From Gymnothorax reevesii (Eukaryota > Chordata > Actinopteri > Anguilliformes > Muraenidae): a stretch of DNA of 64,000 nucleotides. Shown one piece after another: positions 59,425 through 64,000 of this stretch (positions are counted from its first letter, which is position 1; each line of letters begins with the position of its first letter). The notes beneath the pieces were generated by a model. It was not told the origin of the DNA and did not search any database. It saw only the letters and a list, made by a program, of their open reading frames with translations. A program made the position numbers and the translations under genes. The stretch is from positions 55,488,120 through 55,552,119 of the forward strand of contig CM056583.1 in NCBI GenBank assembly GCA_029721435.1. The letters are read 5' to 3'.

Positions 59425-59645
59425 TCCCCCGCCAACACGAAGTGGGAGGGGGATATAGGTTTGACCTCCGTCCGTCCGTCCGTACGTGCGTGCGTCCGTC
59501 CGTCCGTCCGTCCGTCCGAGATAAAGGGGACAGCTTTACTCAGAAACTACTACAGATACAGCAACCAAATTTGGTGTGTAGCTTAACACCATAAAGGCCT
59601 TGATCAAGTTCGAAAATGAGAAGCGCACGATTGGCGGGGGATGTT
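59425..59645. repeat. TIR-like unit with (TCCG)n inside the LINE 3' end
   Basis: The left end ATCCCCCGCCAACACG and the right end TTGGCGGGGGAT are inverted repeats. Next to the left end is a (TCCG)n run, 59466-59518, with ACGTGCGTGCG variants, followed by AGAAACTACTACAGATACAG and CCAAATTTGGTGTGTAGC. The architecture (GGCGG-type TIR, short tetranucleotide run, AAACTACT block) parallels the elements at 16.3 and 41.6 kb, with different sequence. Confidence 0.6.
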
Positions 59646-60170
59646 GTAGACCATGTCGACTTGTTCACCATTAAGTGCATACAAACAAATATGTGACCAG
59701 ACAAATAAATCGGTAGAGAGTTGATTTACAGAGTAATATACATACAATAATATTTGACAAAGACATCAACAAAAGGACTAGAAAAGAAGAGAGAATAAAA
59801 CAAACAAAAAAAGGGGGGAAAAGAAGGAAAAAAAGGAGGGGAAAAAAACCACAAAGGAAGAAAAAAGGAGAGAAAACAAATGAATAATAACAATAATAAT
59901 AATAATAATTATAATGAAATAGAGAGATAAGAGCCGAAAGAAAAGGGAAAAAAGGAAACAAGGCAAAACGGTGTAACAATCAAATGATCCGAAATGAAGC
60001 AGAGTTGTATTTTGGCAGTTATTTCACGATGTTTTTGTTCTAGAAGTTTCCTTAAAGATTTATACAGATTAACAGATTCCAATTCCCCAAGTTCTTTTTT
60101 TTTTCTTTCTTTTTTTTAAATATCCCTTCTCCTCTACGTGAACAAGCCTCTGTATATCTATGCTGTGGCA

Positions 60171-60770
60171 TTAACTCACTGGCATCGAGATGGCAGTGAG
60201 AGTTGTGGAGTAGATGTTGTTGAATTCTTGTAATTGATTCTTGTGGGTTGCTGACTGTTGTTCCATTGATATATGTTGAGTATAGAGATCTAACCATTGT
60301 GTTGTTGTAATGTTTTTTCTGTTTTTCCAGTTGAGCAGTATTGTTTTCTTGGCGATAGTTAGGGCCACAAGCAGGGGGATTGTGATTTGTTTCGAGTTAG
60401 TGTTGAGTTCTTCTAAATTTCCAAGTATGCAGACGGTGGGGGATAGTGGGATATTGTGGTCGAGGAATCGGGATAGGGCGGTGGTTATTTTTTTCCAGAA
60501 GTTATGAATTGGTGGGCAGAGCCAGAGTGCGTGCAGGTGGTCGTCGATAGTGTTGAGTGTGCAGTGGGTGCAAATGTCTGTCTGTGAGTCCCATGATGTG
60601 CATCTTGTGTTGTGTGAGGTGTGTTCTATGGATGATTTTATACTGTATTAACTGAATTTTGGTGTTGTTAGACATGGAGAATATGTTGTTGCATACTGTG
60701 TTCCAGAATTGACTGTTGGTGTGAATGATGAGATCTCGTTCCCATTTGTTTATTGGTATGTGATGTGGGT
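60171..60770 (-). pseudogene. L1-type LINE ORF2, C-terminal fragment
   Basis: On the - strand the frame runs to a stop at 60171 and ends LTAISMPVS. Upstream it contains HALWLCPPIHNFWKKI, then LSRFLDHNIPLSPTVCILG and TIAKKTILLNWKNR. The order (W-C-P-x3-F-W motif followed by P-x3-LG and the AKK-I-L-x-W motif) is that of the region after the reverse transcriptase in L1-group ORF2 proteins. The 5' end is truncated at 60770 by the insertion itself. The endonuclease and most of the reverse transcriptase are absent, so it cannot move by itself. Confidence 0.85.
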
Positions 60771-60786
60771 CGTTAAATGGAATGTT

Positions 60787-61220
60787 GACTAAAGGTCTCT
60801 ACTATACAGATACTAGCTGCAGATAATCCTAAGTGTTAGAGACCGAATTGGCTAGAAGCCTAGTAAAACCATTATGGTGACTTGCATGCTACACTTCTGT
60901 GAATGTAATGTCCATGCTTTCGTAGCGTGCAGACGTCAGCTGTCCATACTCATTGTATAGTTTAATGGCTAGCTTTCTAGCTACTGATTCAGTGATCTGT
61001 ATTTGGGAACTTTCCAGTGGCTGGGGGATTATACCATTGGCGGTCTTCGTTGACTCAGTGGCTCTGTTTGCTGGCCAATCAGAACAAAGCTCATTCCATT
61101 GAGGGACGCCCACTCACAACAGCCTATTTTTCAGATGGTTAGGAGTTACGGGAGTCAAATTGCCTTGAAATCATGGAATTTTTTATGTTTTTTTTTTTTT
61201 TTGGTGAAAAGTTTATAAAA
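60787..61220. other. no gene seen
   Basis: Short AT-rich stretch between the LINE and the MITE; no recognised feature. Confidence 0.4.
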
Positions 61221-61423
61221 AGGTGTCAAACTGGTCTGTAATAGGGCTGAGGGGCTGCAGTTTTTTTTTAGTCCAAACAAGCAGAGCCACTCCAGATTAC
61301 AACCAATTTAATTGACTGGTCTCAGCCTGCACAATTAATTTTTTGTATCAGGTGTGCTTCTGCTTGGTTGCAACAAAAAACCTGCAGCCCCGTAGCCCTA
61401 TTTACAAACCAGGTTGACACCCC
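61221..61423. mobile_element. palindromic MITE, family M1, copy 2
   Basis: The left end AGGTGTCAAACTGGTCTG and the right end ACCAGGTTGACACCCCT are inverted repeats. The inner arms read TGAGGGGCTGCAG and CCTGCAGCCCCGTAG. The words GTATCAGGTGTGCTTCTGCT and CTGCAGCCCC are shared with copy 1 at 29.9 kb. This copy preserves the outer TIR (GGTGTCAA) that copy 1 has partly lost. Confidence 0.8.
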
Positions 61424-61960
61424 TTGACTTTATAAACTTCTCTCTTTGACTTCCAAGAATATTGTGACTGGGGGGTAAAAAAATGGCATAATGAAAAAAA
61501 GAAGTTTTCAAAAAACTGAACCAATGAATAAATTGAGAGCCCTTCGCTGCTGCATTAAATATTTACTGTTACCTACTGAAATACCAATAATAAAAAATGG
61601 CAACATTTTCATGAGGGATTAGGCCTTTTTTTTGAGAGGGGACCCACTCCATATTTCATATGGTTGTTTTGAATTTCCATGCTCAAAGTGATGAAAATGG
61701 GAAATTTTGATTGAGTTTTCCAATAAAAGCCAAGATGTGTTGGTGTTATCACGGTTTTGATTTTGTGGTTGAAAAATTCAACAAACATGACTGGCGATAT
61801 GAAATTTGCTGCAGTTCCTCCAGTTCAAATGCTCCTGAACTCTCATGTAAATTAAAAAAAAATTCAGCCATTGATGATTTCCTGCATGGATTGGAAAGCC
61901 CCAGACTGGATAACCAAGCCAGTCTGCATTGGGGTTGTCTGGAACAGCTATTGTAGGATG
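61424..61960. other. no gene supported
   Basis: A + strand open frame at 61711-61956 has no recognised motif. It lies directly upstream of the Penelope-like fragment and could be decayed element sequence, but I cannot show that. Confidence 0.3.
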
Positions 61961-61964
61961 GAAG

Positions 61965-62345
61965 GTATATCATGCCGAACATCACAAACACACTGGACGT
62001 GGCATTGACTGGGACTCTGCCGATTGCATTACAGATTGCACAAACTATCACCAACACCGCATACTTGAAAGCTGGTATACAAATTTACAACAGAAACCAC
62101 TCAACGTTGCCAGACACTCCCTACACCATACAACAGACTAATTTAACGACTTAAAACACACCTGCAAAACAATCAGTAAATCCTCCACACGCACCTGACA
62201 TTCATTTCAACAATATTTCTGAAACAAACGTTCAAATACCGTCTTTGTTTGTTCGTTTCCTCACTCTGAAAATGACTACCGCTCAGGCTGTCGAAATGTC
62301 AGGTACCAACAACACTCTTTTTCAAGACTACTCCCAGATGATCAC
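61965..62345 (+). mobile_element. Penelope-like element (PLE) 3' fragment
   Basis: The + strand frame reads HAEHHKHTGRGIDWDSADCI, then HRILESWYTN and PLNVARHSL. This matches the end of the GIY-YIG endonuclease domain of animal Penelope-like elements, where AEH-x3-GH-IDWD is followed about 20 residues later by K/R-x2-ES and a PLN(R) end. The conserved catalytic Glu of this part is kept in the LESW segment. Downstream, 62262-62305 has CTGAAAATGACTACCGCTCA and GGCTGTCGAAATGTC, the non-coding block typical of the region after PLE ORFs. Reverse transcriptase is not seen. The frame ends at 62141. Confidence 0.65.
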
Positions 62346-63152
62346 ACAATACCAACCAAATGTAATATAGTGAAATATTGTGCCATTTTTTTGCGCAGTA
62401 TGAAGCCTACCAATGGCAAAAATCATACTGGCCTATTGGCTGCATTACCTGTTGAGAATGAGTCATAATATAATGGTAACAGTGGGACATTGCACCTATG
62501 GCTCCCAAAGCCATTCTTACTTGAGGACTGATGTTAATGCTATTCAAGACAGAGAAGACCCCCTCTTGTACTCTTCGTAATGGAAAAGTGGTTTTGAATA
62601 CTGAGGTACTCTCTTCATTTTCATCAAGGGCACCCAGAGGCTGCCTGGGCAGAGATAAAGTTAAACCCAGGGAAAGTTTCTAATGAAAGGTGCCGAATAT
62701 GTATCCGTCTGCTTTGTGTCTGAGGCTTCCTGATGCATTAAGGCTCTACTTCAGCTTTGGGATTCATGGGAGACTTGGTGACTTTTCCCTTCCCGGGGCA
62801 TTATAATCATTTTGAGTCTCAGTTGTGTATTAGAGTACAACACAGTCATATAAATTAGGGATTTCTCCAGTTAAAATCCCCCTGCAGTTGGGTGTCTTTG
62901 CTTCGTGAATTCTCGCACCTCAGGTTCAAAATAAGAGGTTTTCATAGTGTCAGACTTTTTTTGGATTCAAGTTTGTAATGGTGATTGAATCATTTTGTTT
63001 TTTGAAAATTCTCGGTATGATCACATGCTTTTCAAATTCAGTTACATCTCAGCTCTGCGCAGAGCAAGGACTTGGCATGAATATGATTTGTTTCGCATGT
63101 ATAGTGATCTTTTACTTCAGGACTTCTGTGCTCCGCAGGAATGACTCAGATT
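62346..63152. other. no gene seen
   Basis: AT-rich, no supported exon or named repeat. Confidence 0.4.
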
Positions 63153-64000
63153 AGGGGTGGGAATTGATAAGATTTGATCAATATCAATGCCATTGTCGAT
63201 TCTGCTTATCAATTCAATTCCTTATCAATTCTCCTAACGATTTCTGAGTAGTTTGAGGGGAAAAAAGTATTTCTACGCAGTCTTCCGCTGTTTATATTCG
63301 TGAAGCGGTTGCGAAACGAACGTTGTTCGTGTATTCATGAGACAGAAGCACACAGAACGCTGTACACTGCTAAGAAGTTGCGGTGGTTGGCTCACTGAAT
63401 ACCAGTATCGCCTGTGTGCTCGGCTTAGCTCTTGACTTATACGCACCTCAGCCAGGTCCCATTAACGGTAGTACGGTTAGCCAAATGATAACATTGCATT
63501 ACGTAAGCTTACCAACAAACCTAATGGACCTTTATTTTCCTACCTAACTCTCCTATATTCTGATCACAAGTATTATCACCGAAAATTTTGACTTCGGTAA
63601 TTGCTGAATTAATTGGTTACTGTAGGCAGCATACGTGGACTCATCAGTGCTAACACAGCTTAGTGTCTGGCTCCTAAGCTCCATGGTTATTACATCTGCT
63701 GCCCAGCTTATCTCTGACCGTTATATTAGCTAACAATACCACTGCGATGCGCAACTTTGTATTATCGCGTCGTAAAATTGATGCAACTCTCGGGAAAAAA
63801 AATATCCCTGCGCGCAACGAACTTCTCTGCACTCAACTGACTCTTCAGGTGACGTTTGTTTCAAGACTTTTAGCTCCCTATTTCAGTGTCAGTCGTGTTT
63901 AGCCTTTTAACCCAATAACCAGTTGGCTATCTACCTGGCTAGTCATTGCATTACAGAGTTTGATATCGCTTTTGCCTTGCAAGCTATGATGCTAACTTGC
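63153..64000 (+). mobile_element. possible hAT-like non-autonomous element, cut by window end
   Basis: It begins AGGGGTGGGAATTGATAAGA and is followed by several TATCAAT/TTGATCAAT words (ATTGATAAGATTTGATCAAT, TTATCAATTCAATTCC). That start, GGGGTGGG-(A/C)ATTGATAA, is one I associate with a common fish DNA element with hAT-type TAGGGGTGGGC ends. The right end is not recognised and may lie outside the window. Sequence after about 63450 may be ordinary flank. Confidence 0.35.

Larger units (their letters stand above)
59381..60786 (-). mobile_element. L1-type LINE insertion with 16 bp target-site duplication
   Basis: CGTTAAATGGAATGTT occurs at 59381-59396 and again, identical, at 60771-60786. Between them (1374 bp) lies a 5'-truncated LINE on the - strand. 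It begins inside ORF2 at 60770, has a pyrimidine-rich 3' UTR (to about 59660 on the element strand) and ends at 59397 in an A-rich tail (ATAAAAAAAATAAATAAATA on the element strand). The perfect duplication says the insertion is fairly young. The segment 59425-59645, a separate TIR-like unit, lies inside the duplication between the UTR and the tail. Confidence 0.85.

Noticed and set aside
59671..59979. Hydrophobic 102-codon - strand frame that looks like membrane segments
   Set aside because: It is the T-rich 3' UTR of the LINE; the Phe/Leu/Tyr content comes from TTT/CTT/TAT runs.

Overview
The window is nuclear DNA from a vertebrate, most likely a ray-finned (teleost-type) fish. The evidence is low coding density, GT-AG introns of 9 to 31 kb, long CA/TA and CT microsatellites, a tRNA-derived SINE with the central block of the fish DANA/Mermaid (V-SINE) type, and many Tc1/mariner-type transposons, MITEs and LINE fragments. 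I see no operons, CRISPR arrays, rRNA genes or functional tRNA genes. The species cannot be fixed from the sequence.

One host gene can be supported, on the + strand. Four exons with compatible phases can be read: a candidate first exon ending at 6028 whose last codon is ATG, a coding exon at 15084-15995, a short exon at 47173-47284 and a large exon at 57032-57992. The splice sites agree in phase at every junction (0, 0, 1, and 2 at the exit). The reading frame is open for about 660 codons and runs out of the window. The protein is hydrophilic, rich in Ser/Pro/Glu, and lacks any fold, signal peptide or membrane segment that I recognise, so I give no symbol.

The rest is intron or flank, mostly old mobile DNA. 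1-5.6 kb: LTR-like end, GCTAGC-rich tandem repeat, SINE. 6-15 kb (intron 1): CA/TA microsatellite and a 1.6 kb Tc1-type element with a dead catalytic site. 16-47 kb (intron 2): TIR elements (16.3, 22.6, 29.9, 35.7 and 41.6 kb), decayed Tc1 copies (20.2, 31.2, 41.9 and 44.6 kb), an L2-like reverse transcriptase scrap (45.1 kb), a GC-rich block at 23.2 kb that could be an internal promoter, and a (CT)33 tract. 47-57 kb (intron 3): fish interspersed repeat at 50.3 kb, CA/TA arrays, and a 443 bp TIR element at 55.2 kb. 58-64 kb: an L1-type LINE insertion bounded by a 16 bp target-site duplication, a second copy of the 29.9 kb MITE, a Penelope-like element scrap with a hammerhead-like motif, and a probable hAT-like element at the right edge.

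The least expected items are the L1 insertion that carries a second TIR element inside the same target-site duplication, the Penelope-like scrap with its possible ribozyme motif, and the host gene itself, with a start-stop uORF and tandem in-frame splice donors. No complete new molecular system is visible.
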